A stretch of DNA of 32,966 nucleotides from Limnobacter sp. (GCA_012513825.1 JAAZBL010000277.1:1-32966), one strand, 5' to 3'; numbered from the stretch's first letter, positions 15,998-25,126 are shown. A program made the numbers and translations. Notes: generated by a model not told the origin, from the sequence alone.

Positions 15998-17269
15998 ATG
16001 GCTAGAATCGGCCCGGTCGGGCCGTTCCGAGCGCAAATGCGGCTGCTGTACTTCATCAGGGATCCGTACCCGTGCACGCGACGCGACGTGCTGACGCTGT
16101 TCGGCGAGAGACTGCACGCGCTCGGCATAGGCAGTGACATCGTCGCCACGCTGCAGCGCGAAACGGACCACGGAGATCCGGCACGTGGCGGCCCGGGCCA
16201 CGACGGCACGTACTGGCCCGCCGGGGCCGAACACCTGCATGTCCCCTCGCAGCGGCCCGGCCTGAAGACGTTGGGCACCCTGCTGCACGACCTGCGAATG
16301 CTGTGGCGGGCATCGGGCTACGACGCGCTGGTCGTGCGCGACAAGATCGTCGTGGCCGCGCTGGCCATCGTGATCTGCGGCGCGTCCAGGGTCTTCTACT
16401 GGATGTCGTTCCCGATGCCCGAGGCCGACCTGGCGCGCGCGCGATCGCACGCCGAGCGCCGATTCCGCCGCGTCGCGCTATGGCTGCGCGGGCAGGCGAC
16501 CGGGGTGCTGCTGTACCGCTTCGTCGTGCCCCGGGCGGCGCGGGTGTTCGTCCAGAGCAGGCGGATGGGCGAGGTCGTCGCGGCGCGCAGCGGGCGCAAC
16601 GGCGGCCTGGTCGCCGTCCCGATGGGAATCGACGAGGTGGAGCTGGCCGCCGGGGGAGCCGTGCCGAACGCACGCGTTGCCGGCGATCCGTTCCGTATCG
16701 TCTACCTCGGCTCGATGGACCGCCTCCGGCGCATCGACTTCCTGCTCGACGTGCTTCGCGAAGTCATGCGGCGCGATCCGCAGCGCGGCTACCGCCTCGT
16801 GCTGATCGGCGGAGCGAGTACCCCGGACGAGTACGATTGGCTCGTGCAGCGCGTGAAGGAGTCTGGGCTGTCCGGGTTCGTGGAGATGCCGGGGCCGCTG
16901 GCGCGCGACGAGGCCTGGCGGCTCGCTGGCGGGTGCCATCTCGGCATCTCGGCGATTCCGCGGGGCGAGGTCTTCGACGTTTCCTCGCCGACGAAGATGC
17001 TCGAGTACCTGGCGCTCGGCCTGCCGGTGCTCGTCAACGACATCCCCGACCAGGCGCAGATCCTGGATTGCACCGCAGGAGCCGGCCTGTGCCGGCCGAT
17101 GCAGGCCGACCGATTCGCCGAGGCAGTCCTGCAGATCAGGGCCGACTATGCGGACTTCGCCGCCGCCGCCGCCGCTTCGAGACCATGGCTGCAAGCCTCG
17201 CGCGGCTATGAGGTACTGGCCGGCCGTGTGGCGGCGACGTTGCGCGAGGCCTTGCCGGACGGTCGTTGA
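15998..17269 (+). CDS. Family 4 glycosyltransferase (GT-B), first of three
   Basis: The protein has 423 residues from ATG 15998, or 410 from ATG 16037. The internal start gives MRLLYFIRDPYP, a natural first strand for GT4. The first ATG has AAGG 10 nt upstream, but a -10-like CTAGAAT overlaps its start region (16002-16008), so the shorter form is plausible. The C-terminal half holds FRIVYLGSMDRLRRIDFLLD, a GT-B nucleotide-sugar-binding start, and the SSPTKMLEYLALGLPVLVND segment that includes the donor-site acidic residues. It should transfer one sugar from a nucleotide donor to the lipid-linked repeat unit on the cytoplasmic face. Donor and linkage cannot be deduced. It follows lyase paralogue 2 by 24 bp. 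Confidence 0.85.
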   Translation: MARIGPVGPFRAQMRLLYFIRDPYPCTRRDVLTLFGERLHALGIGSDIVATLQRETDHGDPARGGPGHDGTYWPAGAEHLHVPSQRPGLKTLGTLLHDLRMLWRASGYDALVVRDKIVVAALAIVICGASRVFYWMSFPMPEADLARARSHAERRFRRVALWLRGQATGVLLYRFVVPRAARVFVQSRRMGEVVAARSGRNGGLVAVPMGIDEVELAAGGAVPNARVAGDPFRIVYLGSMDRLRRIDFLLDVLREVMRRDPQRGYRLVLIGGASTPDEYDWLVQRVKESGLSGFVEMPGPLARDEAWRLAGGCHLGISAIPRGEVFDVSSPTKMLEYLALGLPVLVNDIPDQAQILDCTAGAGLCRPMQADRFAEAVLQIRADYADFAAAAAASRPWLQASRGYEVLAGRVAATLREALPDGR

Positions 17270-17271
17270 AG

Positions 17272-17291
17272 CGCCGCTGCCGCAGGCGGCG
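17272..17291 (+). other. GC-rich stem-loop after the first GT4 gene
   Basis: CGCCGC (17272-17277) pairs with GCGGCG (17286-17291) around an 8-nt loop, directly after the stop codon. No T-tract follows, so it may only slow transcription or protect the transcript end. It lies about 50 bp before a candidate promoter. Confidence 0.2.
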
Positions 17292-17319
17292 ATGCCCGTG
17301 TCGGGGCGCTGAAGGGCTG

Positions 17320-17347
17320 TCGAAAGCCATCCCGCCGGCGCTATACT
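17320..17347 (+). promoter_or_regulatory. Candidate sigma70 promoter for the GT4-asnB2-heparinase-GT4 operon
   Basis: The -10 is TATACT (17342-17347, five of six matches) in the context GCTATACTTT. The -35 candidate is TCGAAA (17320-17325, four of six) with a 16-bp spacer. Transcription would begin near 17354, about 87 nt before ATG 17441. It sits in the only sizeable gap (171 bp) between 15973 and the end of the arm. Confidence 0.42.
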
Positions 17348-17440
17348 TTCTGGCCTCGGGATCGTCGATGTAGCGGGCAGTTGCCGCGCGACAGAGCCCT
17401 CGGCGACGAGCGTGTCGCCCACCGAAGCCTGGGTGCTCCG

Positions 17441-18520
17441 ATGCCCACCGTTCTGCTGCTTGGTCCCGACCTGACCGCCGTGAGCGGCATCAGCACGCAC
17501 CTGCGGCTGATCCTCGAGTCCCCGCTTCGCGTCGACTTCGTGCTGCTGCATTTCCGGGTCGGCAGCGAAGGGCGACAGGAATCGGCGCTGCAGAAGGCGT
17601 GGCGCGCCGTCGCCTCGCCTTGGCAGTTGCTTGGCGTGCTGTTGCGTCGCCGGCCCGACGTCGTTCACATCAATACGGCGATGGATGCCAAGGCATTCTG
17701 GCGAGATCTCGTCTACCTGGCAGTGTCGCGGATCTGCGGCACGAAAATCGTGCTGCAGGTGCACGGCGGTGCGCTGCCGCAGGATTTCACGGCCGGGTCG
17801 GCATCGCTCGCCTGGCTGCTGCGACGGGTGCTCGCCGTTCCCGATCAGCTGCTGCTGCTGGGCAGCAGCGAGTACGAAGCGTATCGCGCGTTCGCTCCGC
17901 GAGTTCGCGCACAGGTCGTGGCCAATGCGATCGACATGGCGCCCACCGTACGTGAAGCTCGCGAGCGTTTCGACGAGCACGGCCACCTGAAGCTCGTCTT
18001 CATCGGTCGGCTGGTTGCGGCCAAGGGACTGTTCGAGGCGATCGAAGCGATCGCGCTGTTGCGCGACCAGGGATTGCAAGTGGACTTCGTGATCGCGGGT
18101 TCGGGCGTCGACGAGCAGCGCCTGCGTTCGGAGGTCGCCGCGCGTGGGCTCGGCGACCGGATCAGCTTTGCCGGGGCGGTGTTCGGGCAAGCCAAGATGC
18201 GGCTCCTGTCGCAGGCGCAGGTCCTGCTCTACCCTTCGTACAGCGAAGGCCTGCCTTATGCGCTGCTCGAAGGAATGGCGGCGGGCGCGCTGCCGGTCAC
18301 CTGTCCGGTCGGCGCGATTCCGGACGTGATCGTCGACGGGCAACACGGTTTTCTCGTGCCGCCGCGCGACCCCGCTGCGCTGGCAGGCGCGATCCGCTGG
18401 ATCGACCAGAACCGCTGCGCGGCCTCGGCGATGGTACGCGCGGCGCGGGCCCGCGTGGCGCATGCGTATTCGGTGTCGCGGCTGGTGGCCGACCTTCGGC
18501 TGGTCTACGGCGCGGGCTGA
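17441..18520 (+). CDS. Family 4 glycosyltransferase (GT-B), second of three
   Basis: The protein has 359 residues from ATG 17441; the frame stays open to a TTG at 17381, but the conserved GT4 opening MPTVLLLGPDLTAVSGISTHL starts at the ATG. The GT-B hinge and donor domain begin at KLVFIGRLVAAKGLFEAIEA. The EX7E signature is clear as SEGLPYALLEGMAAG, typical of retaining GT4 enzymes. It is cytoplasmic or membrane-peripheral and should extend the lipid-linked oligosaccharide. It is the first gene after the candidate promoter at 17320-17347 and is 7 bp from the second amidotransferase gene. Donor sugar is unknown. Confidence 0.9.
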   Translation: MPTVLLLGPDLTAVSGISTHLRLILESPLRVDFVLLHFRVGSEGRQESALQKAWRAVASPWQLLGVLLRRRPDVVHINTAMDAKAFWRDLVYLAVSRICGTKIVLQVHGGALPQDFTAGSASLAWLLRRVLAVPDQLLLLGSSEYEAYRAFAPRVRAQVVANAIDMAPTVREARERFDEHGHLKLVFIGRLVAAKGLFEAIEAIALLRDQGLQVDFVIAGSGVDEQRLRSEVAARGLGDRISFAGAVFGQAKMRLLSQAQVLLYPSYSEGLPYALLEGMAAGALPVTCPVGAIPDVIVDGQHGFLVPPRDPAALAGAIRWIDQNRCAASAMVRAARARVAHAYSVSRLVADLRLVYGAG

Positions 18521-18527
18521 ACGCGCG

Positions 18528-20405
18528 ATGTGCGGCATCGCAGGCATCGTTTCCGCCAGCGCCGACACCCCGGTGCGGGAAGCGGCGCTCGCAATGGCGC
18601 GGGCCATCGCGCACCGCGGTCCCGATGACGAAGGCGTGTTCGACGCGGTCTGCGCCGACGGCCGCCATCGGCTCGCCCTTGCCCATCGCCGCCTGTCCAT
18701 CATCGACCTGGCGAGCGGCCACCAGCCGCTCGGCAACGAGGACGGGTCGGTGCAGATCGTCTTCAACGGGGAGATCTACAACTTCGAAGCGCTGCGCGAG
18801 CAGTTGCTTGGGCTCGGGCACCGGATGCGCACCCGCTCCGACACCGAGGTCATCGTGCATGCGTACGAGCAGTGGGGGCTGGACTGCGTGTCGCGTCTGC
18901 GCGGCATGTTCGCCTTCGCCATCTGGGATACGCGCCTGCAGCGCCTGTTCCTCGTGCGCGACCGCTTCGGCAAGAAGCCCTTGTTCATTGCGTGTCCGCG
19001 GCCCGGCGAACTCCTGTTCGCCTCGGAAATCAAGGCCATCCTCGCGCATGGCGGCGTGTCGCCCGAAGTCGATCCAACCGCGATACGCGACTATTTCGCC
19101 TATCGCTACGTGCCGGCCCCTGCGACGCTGTTCCGGGGCATCCGAAAGCTGATGCCCGGTTCGGCGGCCGTCTGGCAGCGGGGGAGGCTGCACGAGTGGC
19201 GCTACTACTCGCCGCCCGACGGTCGTCCGCCGGCGGCGGGCGTCGACGCGACTGCGGGCGACATCGTGCAGGACTTCCTCGCCCGACTCGACGAGGCGGT
19301 CGCGATACGCATGATTTCGGACGTGCCGTTCGGCGCCTTCCTGTCCGGCGGCATCGATTCGTCGGCAGTGGTGGCGCTGATGACGCGCCACTCGAGTCGG
19401 CCAGTGCGGAGCTTCTCGGTCGGTTTCTCCGATGCACGCTACAGCGAACTCGCCTACGCACGCGCGATCGCCGAACATTTCGGCACCGATCACCATGAGT
19501 TCGTCGTCTCCCAGAACGACCTGATCGAGCACCTGCCGGCGCTGGTCCGGTTTCGGGATGCTCCGGTGGCCGAGCCTTCGGACATCCCGATCTACCTGCT
19601 GTCCCGCGAGGCGCGCAGGACGGTCAAGATGGTGCTGACCGGAGAAGGCGCCGACGAGTTCCTCGGCGGCTATCCGAAGCATGCGGCCGAGCGCTTCGCC
19701 GCCTGGTACCAGATGCTTCCACGAGCGCTGCGCCGTAGCGTCCTCGAATCGATGGCCCATGCACTGCCGTTCAGGTACCGGCGTATCAAGACCGCGATGA
19801 CGACGCTCGGCGTGGAGGACAGGCAGCTTCGGATGGCTCGCTGGTTCGGCGCACTGACCCGCGAAGAGCTCGATCGCCTGCTGGTGCCCGAGCTTGCATC
19901 GTCGGCCGCCGGGCAAACCGAAGGCGTCGCCGCAGCCGACGGCAGCGCACTGCGTGGCATCCTGTACTTCGACCAGACGAGCTGGCTCCCCGACAACCTG
20001 CTGGAGCGAGGCGACCGGATGACGATGGCCGCCTCGCTCGAAGCGCGGATGCCGTTCATGGATCACGAACTCGCGGCGTTCGTTTCCGGTTTGCCGGATC
20101 GCTGGCGCATCCACGGGATGAAGCGCAAGTACATCCTGCGGCAGGCGATGCGCCGGCTGATTCCGCGCGCCATCCTCGAACGACCCAAGGTCGGCTTTCG
20201 CGTGCCGGTGAGCGATTGGTTTCGCGGTCCGCTGAGGGAGTATCTGCGAGACCACTTGTGCGCGGGCGATGCCCGGATCCGCGAATTCGTCGAGCCGCAT
20301 GCCTTGCAGCGGATCGTCGACGAGCACGTCGAGGGTCGGCACAACCACGAGAAGCTGCTGTGGGCGACGCTGACGCTCGAGATCTGGCATCGCGAGTACC
20401 TGTGA
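18528..20405 (+). CDS. asnB: Glutamine-dependent amidotransferase, asparagine synthase (AsnB) family, copy 2
   Basis: The 625-residue protein starts at ATG 18528 (MCGIAGIV), giving the N-terminal nucleophile Cys2. Glutaminase motifs [25 protein letters not shown] and SDTEV are intact. The synthetase domain has SGGIDSS at 273-279, TGEGADEFLGGY, and RMTMAASLEARMPFMDHEL. It differs from copy 1 in these motifs (TGEGADE against GGQGGDE) and the two are clearly not a recent duplication. A surface-polysaccharide uronic acid amidation role is inferred from the setting. Its stop and the next start overlap as TGATG, so it is coupled to the heparinase-family gene, an arrangement often seen in EPS clusters. 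Confidence 0.9.
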   Translation: MCGIAGIVSASADTPVREAALAMARAIAHRGPDDEGVFDAVCADGRHRLALAHRRLSIIDLASGHQPLGNEDGSVQIVFNGEIYNFEALREQLLGLGHRMRTRSDTEVIVHAYEQWGLDCVSRLRGMFAFAIWDTRLQRLFLVRDRFGKKPLFIACPRPGELLFASEIKAILAHGGVSPEVDPTAIRDYFAYRYVPAPATLFRGIRKLMPGSAAVWQRGRLHEWRYYSPPDGRPPAAGVDATAGDIVQDFLARLDEAVAIRMISDVPFGAFLSGGIDSSAVVALMTRHSSRPVRSFSVGFSDARYSELAYARAIAEHFGTDHHEFVVSQNDLIEHLPALVRFRDAPVAEPSDIPIYLLSREARRTVKMVLTGEGADEFLGGYPKHAAERFAAWYQMLPRALRRSVLESMAHALPFRYRRIKTAMTTLGVEDRQLRMARWFGALTREELDRLLVPELASSAAGQTEGVAAADGSALRGILYFDQTSWLPDNLLERGDRMTMAASLEARMPFMDHELAAFVSGLPDRWRIHGMKRKYILRQAMRRLIPRAILERPKVGFRVPVSDWFRGPLREYLRDHLCAGDARIREFVEPHALQRIVDEHVEGRHNHEKLLWATLTLEIWHREYL

Positions 20406-22453
20406 TGGAACGGCCGGCGACGCGCATGGGAAACCTGCGCTGGCTGTCCCGCAGGTTGCGAGCGATGGGGGCGGCCGAGATTGCCTGGCGGTCGAAGCAG
20501 CTTTCCCGTGCCTACCTCGAGCGCGCGGGCGTCGGTCTCGCGCGGCCGCGACAGCCGAGCGGCCGTTGCGCCCGCCCGTGGGTGTCGCCGCTGCCGCGCG
20601 GATTCGACCCCGAGCCGTATGCCGCGGCCGCCGACAGGATCCTCAGCGGACGCTTCGACCTGTTCGCGATGCGCGGGGCGCCGCTCGGTTTCCCGCCGCG
20701 CTGGAACGTCGATCCGAAGACCGGCACGCAGGTGCCGCTGCGCTTCGGCAAGCTGATCGACTATCGCGACGCGTCGCTCTGCGGCGACATCAAGTACCTG
20801 TGGGAACTCAACCGGCATCTCGAACTGGTCACGCTCGCGCAGGCCTGGCACCTGACCGGAAGGCGGCGCTACGCCGACGCGTGCCGCGAATTGCTCGGCT
20901 CCTGGTTCGAGCAATGTCCGTATCCGCTCGGGCCGAACTGGACCAGCTCGCTCGAGCACGCCATTCGCCTGGTCAACTGGGCGCTCGCCTGGCACCTGCT
21001 CGGGGCCGAAGACTCGCCGCTGTTCGACGGCGACGCCGGGCAAGCCTTCCGGGCGGCTTGGCTGCGCGCCGTGCGCGAGCATTGCCATTTCATCGCCGGC
21101 TGGTTCTCGCGCTTCTCGTCGGCCAACAATCATCTTCTCGGCGAGCAGGCGGGGCTGCTGGTCGGCGCGCTGACCTGGCCGCTGTGGCCCGAGTCGCAGC
21201 GATGGATCGAGCTGGCGCGCGCCGGATTCGAGCGCGAGTGCCTGGTGCAGAACGCGCCCGACGGCGTGAATCGCGAGCAGGCGATCTGGTACCAGCACGC
21301 GGTGATGGACACGATGCTGATCGCTGCTCTGGTCGCTCGCGCCAACGGCATCGAGTTTTCCGCGGGCTTCTGGCAGCGGCTGGAAAGCATGACCGAATAC
21401 CTCGCCGCGCTGATGGATCGCGGCGCCGAGGTGCCGATGCTCGGCGACGGCGACGATTCGGTGCTCGTGCGCTGGGCGCAGCCCGCGCCCGCTGCGCCGT
21501 ACCGCTCGCTGCTGGCCAGCGGCGTTCTGTTGTTCGGCCGCGGCGACTGGAAGGCGCGCGCTTCCGGGTTCGACGACCGGAACCGCTGGCTGTTCGGTGA
21601 TCGTGCCTGCGAGCTTTACCGCGCGGTCGCGGCGTCCGGCCCGGACCGTCGCAGGCGCGAATTCCCGGACGGCGGTCGCTACATCATCGGTGCGCGCTTC
21701 GGCTGCGTCGACGAAGTGCTGGCGACGATCGACGCGGGGCCGACCGGTTATCCGGTGATTGCCGCGCATGGCCACGCCGATGCGCTGGCGCTGACGCTCT
21801 CCGCTGGCGGGCGCCTGTTGCTGATCGATCCCGGGACCTTCGCCTACCACACCGAGCCGAAATGGCGCGGCTACTTCCGTTCGACTTCTGCACACAACAC
21901 CGCCTGCGTCGACGGGCTGGACCAGTCGGAAAGCGGCGGCAGCTTCCTGTGGCTGCGCAAGGCGAGGGCGCGCTGCACACGCTTCGTTCCGGAGGGCGAC
22001 GTGCAATGGTTCGAGGGCGAGCACGACGGATACACGCGGCTGCCCGATCCGGTCGTTCACCGGCGTCGGATCGGTTTCGACGCGAGCCGCAACCGCTTCG
22101 AGATCGGCGACGAATTCGACTGCGCGGGCAGACACGCCGTGCAGATCTGCTGGCACTTCTGCGAATCCTGCCAGCTCGAGCAGGCCGACGGCATCGTCGT
22201 GGTCCGTGCCGGTCAGGTCGAACTGCGTCTGTCCATGGCCCCCGCCGCAATGCCGCCGCGGATACTGCGGGGCAGCGTGGAACCGCTGGCGGGCTGGATC
22301 TCGCGTGCTTTCGACGTGAAGGTGCCGTGTCCGACGGTGGTCTGGGACTGCAGCGTGACAGGAACGACGCGATTCGTCACTATCGTGGAGCTGGCGTTTT
22401 CCGCCCTACCTGCCGGCGGCCACCTTTCCGATCATGGAGCGTGCGTGGCATGA
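20405..22453 (+). CDS. Heparinase II/III family protein
   Basis: The protein has 682 residues from ATG 20405 in a TGATG overlap; ATG 20426 is an alternative. An N-terminal alpha-helical toroid (about 90-380) includes FSSANNHLLGEQAG, the family's active-site region. The C-terminal beta-sandwich has AAHGHADALALTLSAGGRLLLIDPGT (H455, H457, D459), followed by FRSTSAHNTACVDGLDQSE. Characterised members are lyases cutting heparin, heparan or alginate-like uronides. No signal peptide is seen, which is usual for the EPS-locus branch; whether it acts in the cytoplasm, is exported otherwise or has become a modifying enzyme is not known. It is coupled to asnB copy 2 upstream and, by ATGA, to the GT4 downstream. 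Confidence 0.88.
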   Translation: MERPATRMGNLRWLSRRLRAMGAAEIAWRSKQLSRAYLERAGVGLARPRQPSGRCARPWVSPLPRGFDPEPYAAAADRILSGRFDLFAMRGAPLGFPPRWNVDPKTGTQVPLRFGKLIDYRDASLCGDIKYLWELNRHLELVTLAQAWHLTGRRRYADACRELLGSWFEQCPYPLGPNWTSSLEHAIRLVNWALAWHLLGAEDSPLFDGDAGQAFRAAWLRAVREHCHFIAGWFSRFSSANNHLLGEQAGLLVGALTWPLWPESQRWIELARAGFERECLVQNAPDGVNREQAIWYQHAVMDTMLIAALVARANGIEFSAGFWQRLESMTEYLAALMDRGAEVPMLGDGDDSVLVRWAQPAPAAPYRSLLASGVLLFGRGDWKARASGFDDRNRWLFGDRACELYRAVAASGPDRRRREFPDGGRYIIGARFGCVDEVLATIDAGPTGYPVIAAHGHADALALTLSAGGRLLLIDPGTFAYHTEPKWRGYFRSTSAHNTACVDGLDQSESGGSFLWLRKARARCTRFVPEGDVQWFEGEHDGYTRLPDPVVHRRRIGFDASRNRFEIGDEFDCAGRHAVQICWHFCESCQLEQADGIVVVRAGQVELRLSMAPAAMPPRILRGSVEPLAGWISRAFDVKVPCPTVVWDCSVTGTTRFVTIVELAFSALPAGGHLSDHGACVA

Positions 22454-23700
22454 ACGAGCCCGGCGTGCACAAGCGCGTGCTGATCATCGTCGAGAATCTG
22501 CCCGTTCCCTTCGACCGACGCGTCTGGCAGGAGGCGACGGCGCTGCACTCGGCGGGCTACCTGGTCAGCATCATCTGCCCTGCGGTCGCAGGCTACGACG
22601 CGCGCTACGAGGAGATCGAAGGGATCGCGATCTATCGCCATCCGCTGCCCGTCGAGGCCGACGGCGCAGGCGGCTACCTGCTCGAATATGGCGCAGCGCT
22701 GTTCTGGCAGTTCCGGCTTGCGCTGCGCGTGCTGCGCGAGCGCGGCTTCGATGCGATCCACGCCTGCAATCCGCCCGACCTGATCTTCGTCGTCGGCGGC
22801 TTTTTCAAGCTGTTCGCCGGCAAGCGCTTCCTGTTCGACCACCACGACATCTGTCCCGAGCTGTACGAAGCGAAGTTCGGGCGGCGCGGCTTGATGTACC
22901 GGCTGATGCTGAGGCTGGAGCGCTGGACCTTCCGCACGGCGGACGTCTCGATCGCGACCAACGAGTCGTACCGCCGTGTGGCAATCGAAAGAGGGGGGAT
23001 GCTGCCCGAGCGCGTATTCGTCGTGCGCAGCGGGCCGAACCTCGAGCGTCTGCGGATCGTCGCGCCGAATCCGGCGCTCAGGAAAGGCCGGCGCTACCTG
23101 GTCGGTTATGTCGGCACGATGGGCGATCAGGAAGGGATCGATCTGCTGCTGCAATCGATGGCGCACATCGTCTTCGAACGCCGCCGCAACGACGTGCACC
23201 TGGGCCTGGTCGGTGGCGGCACCTCGCTCGAGAGGCTCAGGCGCTTGGCCTGCGAACTGGGCCTGGCGGACTACGTGACCTTCACCGGGCGGGTCGGCGA
23301 CGAGCTGCTGCTCGAGATGCTCAATACCGCCGACGTCTGCGTGAACCCGGACGTGGCGAACGACATGAACGACAAGTCGACGATGAACAAGATCATGGAG
23401 TACATGGCGCTGGGCAAGCCGATCGTGCAGTTCGACCTGACCGAAGGCCGGTACTCGGCCCAGGGCGCCTCGCTCTATGCGAGGAGGAACGACCCGGTCG
23501 ACATGGCCGACAAGCTGCTCGAACTGCTCGACGACCCCGAGCGGCGTCGCGTCATGGGCCAGCTCGGTCGTGAACGGGTGACCAGGGAGCTCGAGTGGCG
23601 CTACGAGGTGCCCAAGCTGTTGGCGGCCTATCGCGCATTGTTCGAGGGCGTCGCCGCGGCTGCCGGCGGTCCAGCCACGCGACGAAGCCGAGAATCATGA
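22450..23700 (+). CDS. Family 4 glycosyltransferase (GT-B), third of three
   Basis: The protein has 416 residues, starting in an ATGA overlap with the heparinase gene. The N-terminal domain has RVLIIVENLPVPFDRRVWQEA and FDAIHACNPPD; the donor domain begins at RYLVGYVGTMGDQEGIDLLLQ and includes VGGGTSLERL and KIMEYMALGKPIVQFD. This matches GT4 proteins commonly found beside heparinase-family genes in EPS loci. The last 49 codons (from 23552) lie opposite the 3' end of the convergent polymerase gene. The conserved protein seems to end around YRALF, so only about 20 of its own residues after that are likely to be variable. Donor sugar is unknown. Confidence 0.9.
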   Translation: MNEPGVHKRVLIIVENLPVPFDRRVWQEATALHSAGYLVSIICPAVAGYDARYEEIEGIAIYRHPLPVEADGAGGYLLEYGAALFWQFRLALRVLRERGFDAIHACNPPDLIFVVGGFFKLFAGKRFLFDHHDICPELYEAKFGRRGLMYRLMLRLERWTFRTADVSIATNESYRRVAIERGGMLPERVFVVRSGPNLERLRIVAPNPALRKGRRYLVGYVGTMGDQEGIDLLLQSMAHIVFERRRNDVHLGLVGGGTSLERLRRLACELGLADYVTFTGRVGDELLLEMLNTADVCVNPDVANDMNDKSTMNKIMEYMALGKPIVQFDLTEGRYSAQGASLYARRNDPVDMADKLLELLDDPERRRVMGQLGRERVTRELEWRYEVPKLLAAYRALFEGVAAAAGGPATRRSRES

Positions 23701-25126
23701 AGCTGAGCACCTGCTGGCTCGGCATCTGGACGATGGCATTGTTGTAGAAGAACGAGGACATGATGAGCACGATCGCGACGAAGGCGCTCCGGGCCATCGC
23801 TCGGTCGACACGGTCGGACGCCAGCCGCGCGAGTCGGTAGGCGCGCCCGGCTGCCAGCACGAACGTGCCGAGGAAAAGCAGCAGCCCGACCAGGCCCAGG
23901 TCCCACAGGATGCTGGAAACGGCGACCAGGTCGATGTGGCGCCCGCTGTGCTGCTCGCTGACCCAGCCGCGCATGTCGAAGGAGCTGAAAGCGCCACCGA
24001 TGCCATGCCCGAACACGGTTGCGACGGGGTCGACGCCGCCGTGATGCTGCCACCAGTATTCGAGCGCCGTCTTGCGGTTCAGGTCGGTCTTCGAGTGATA
24101 GCCGCTCTCTCCGAGGTTGTACTCGAAGATCATGCGGGCCCGGTCCATCGGCGCCAGCGCGTCCTCGCCCGTCTGCTGCCAGACCAGGTAGGCCGACGAG
24201 AAGGCGACCAGTGCCATACCGACGATCGCTGCAGCGAGCAGGAAGGCGACCGGCTTGTCGAGCGCGCGGTCCAGGTAGACGGCGAGCAGCGCCAGTGGCA
24301 TCCAGACGAAAAGGATGTTCGTTTCGCCCAGCACGAGCGGGAGCCCCGCCAACGCGATGCCGGCACACAGCCGCTTGCCGTCGATGAGCCCCTCGCGATA
24401 GATGCACAGCAGCGCAGCGATGCAGCAAACCTGCATCAGCGCCAGGATGCCGCTCGCGCCGGTACCGATCTGCGACAACTCGAGCGTGCCGACTACCGCG
24501 TCGATCGGAGTCCACGACAGGCTCGGAATCAGGATCAGGCGCTGGTAGAGCGCCATCAGGAACTGGAGCAGCGCGATGGCCAGCAGCAGTTGCGCCCAGC
24601 GGTGGACCGTGCGCGGCCGGATCGCGACGACCGCGAGCGCGAAGAACAGGCCCCAGTATTGAAGGTAGCGCTTGATGCCCTGGACCGCGTCGGGAACCGG
24701 CTGGTCGGCCCAGAGCGCGCTGGCCGCCGCATAAACGAAGAAGCAGGCGCCCAGCATCACGAAACCGGAAACCGGTCGTCGATCGTCCGGGCGTCCGAGC
24801 CCGGCGTAGACGATCGCCGAGCCGGTCAGGATCAGCCCGAGAACCGAGAAAAGCCATGGCAGGCGGGCAAGCGCCTGCACGTGGTAAACGAGGGGGCCGG
24901 ACAGCACGAGCACGCCGATGACGACCGCGGTGATCGTCGGGACCGGCATGCCGAGCAGCAGCAGGCCCAGGCCGGCGCCGACCGTCAGTGCAACCATCAT
25001 CACGTTGCCGGTCGAGACGATCAGCCCGACGAATGCGGCCAGGGCCACGTAGGCGGCGACCAGGAGCCAGCCCGCGAAGCGCTCCGGGCTCGGGATCGAG
25101 TCGAGCCAGCGCAGTCTCTGCAGCAT
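23552..25126 (-). CDS. wzy: Wzy/O-antigen-ligase-like membrane polymerase
   Basis: The 524-residue protein has about eleven membrane segments and a large central periplasmic loop (after about residue 300, including the YHSKTDLNRKTALEYWWQHHG region), the layout of the O-antigen ligase/Wzy family. It would join flipped repeat units in the periplasm; a ligase role is the alternative. Membrane sequence ends at MILGFVAWL; the last about 40 residues are Arg/Pro-rich and read antisense through the end of the third GT4 gene, giving a 149-bp convergent overlap. That tail is probably not functional. ATG 25126 lies 39 bp after the epsG stop, so it is the last gene of the epsB-wzx-epsF-epsG-wzy operon. 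Confidence 0.83.
   Translation of the reverse strand: MLQRLRWLDSIPSPERFAGWLLVAAYVALAAFVGLIVSTGNVMMVALTVGAGLGLLLLGMPVPTITAVVIGVLVLSGPLVYHVQALARLPWLFSVLGLILTGSAIVYAGLGRPDDRRPVSGFVMLGACFFVYAAASALWADQPVPDAVQGIKRYLQYWGLFFALAVVAIRPRTVHRWAQLLLAIALLQFLMALYQRLILIPSLSWTPIDAVVGTLELSQIGTGASGILALMQVCCIAALLCIYREGLIDGKRLCAGIALAGLPLVLGETNILFVWMPLALLAVYLDRALDKPVAFLLAAAIVGMALVAFSSAYLVWQQTGEDALAPMDRARMIFEYNLGESGYHSKTDLNRKTALEYWWQHHGGVDPVATVFGHGIGGAFSSFDMRGWVSEQHSGRHIDLVAVSSILWDLGLVGLLLFLGTFVLAAGRAYRLARLASDRVDRAMARSAFVAIVLIMSSFFYNNAIVQMPSQQVLSFMILGFVAWLDRRQPRRRPRTMRDRPPTAWAPRSATRAPWSPVHDRAGP

Noticed and set aside
16478-18766. 762-codon minus-strand frame opposite two GT4 genes
   Set aside because: No family signature, and the opposite strand holds two well-formed glycosyltransferases.
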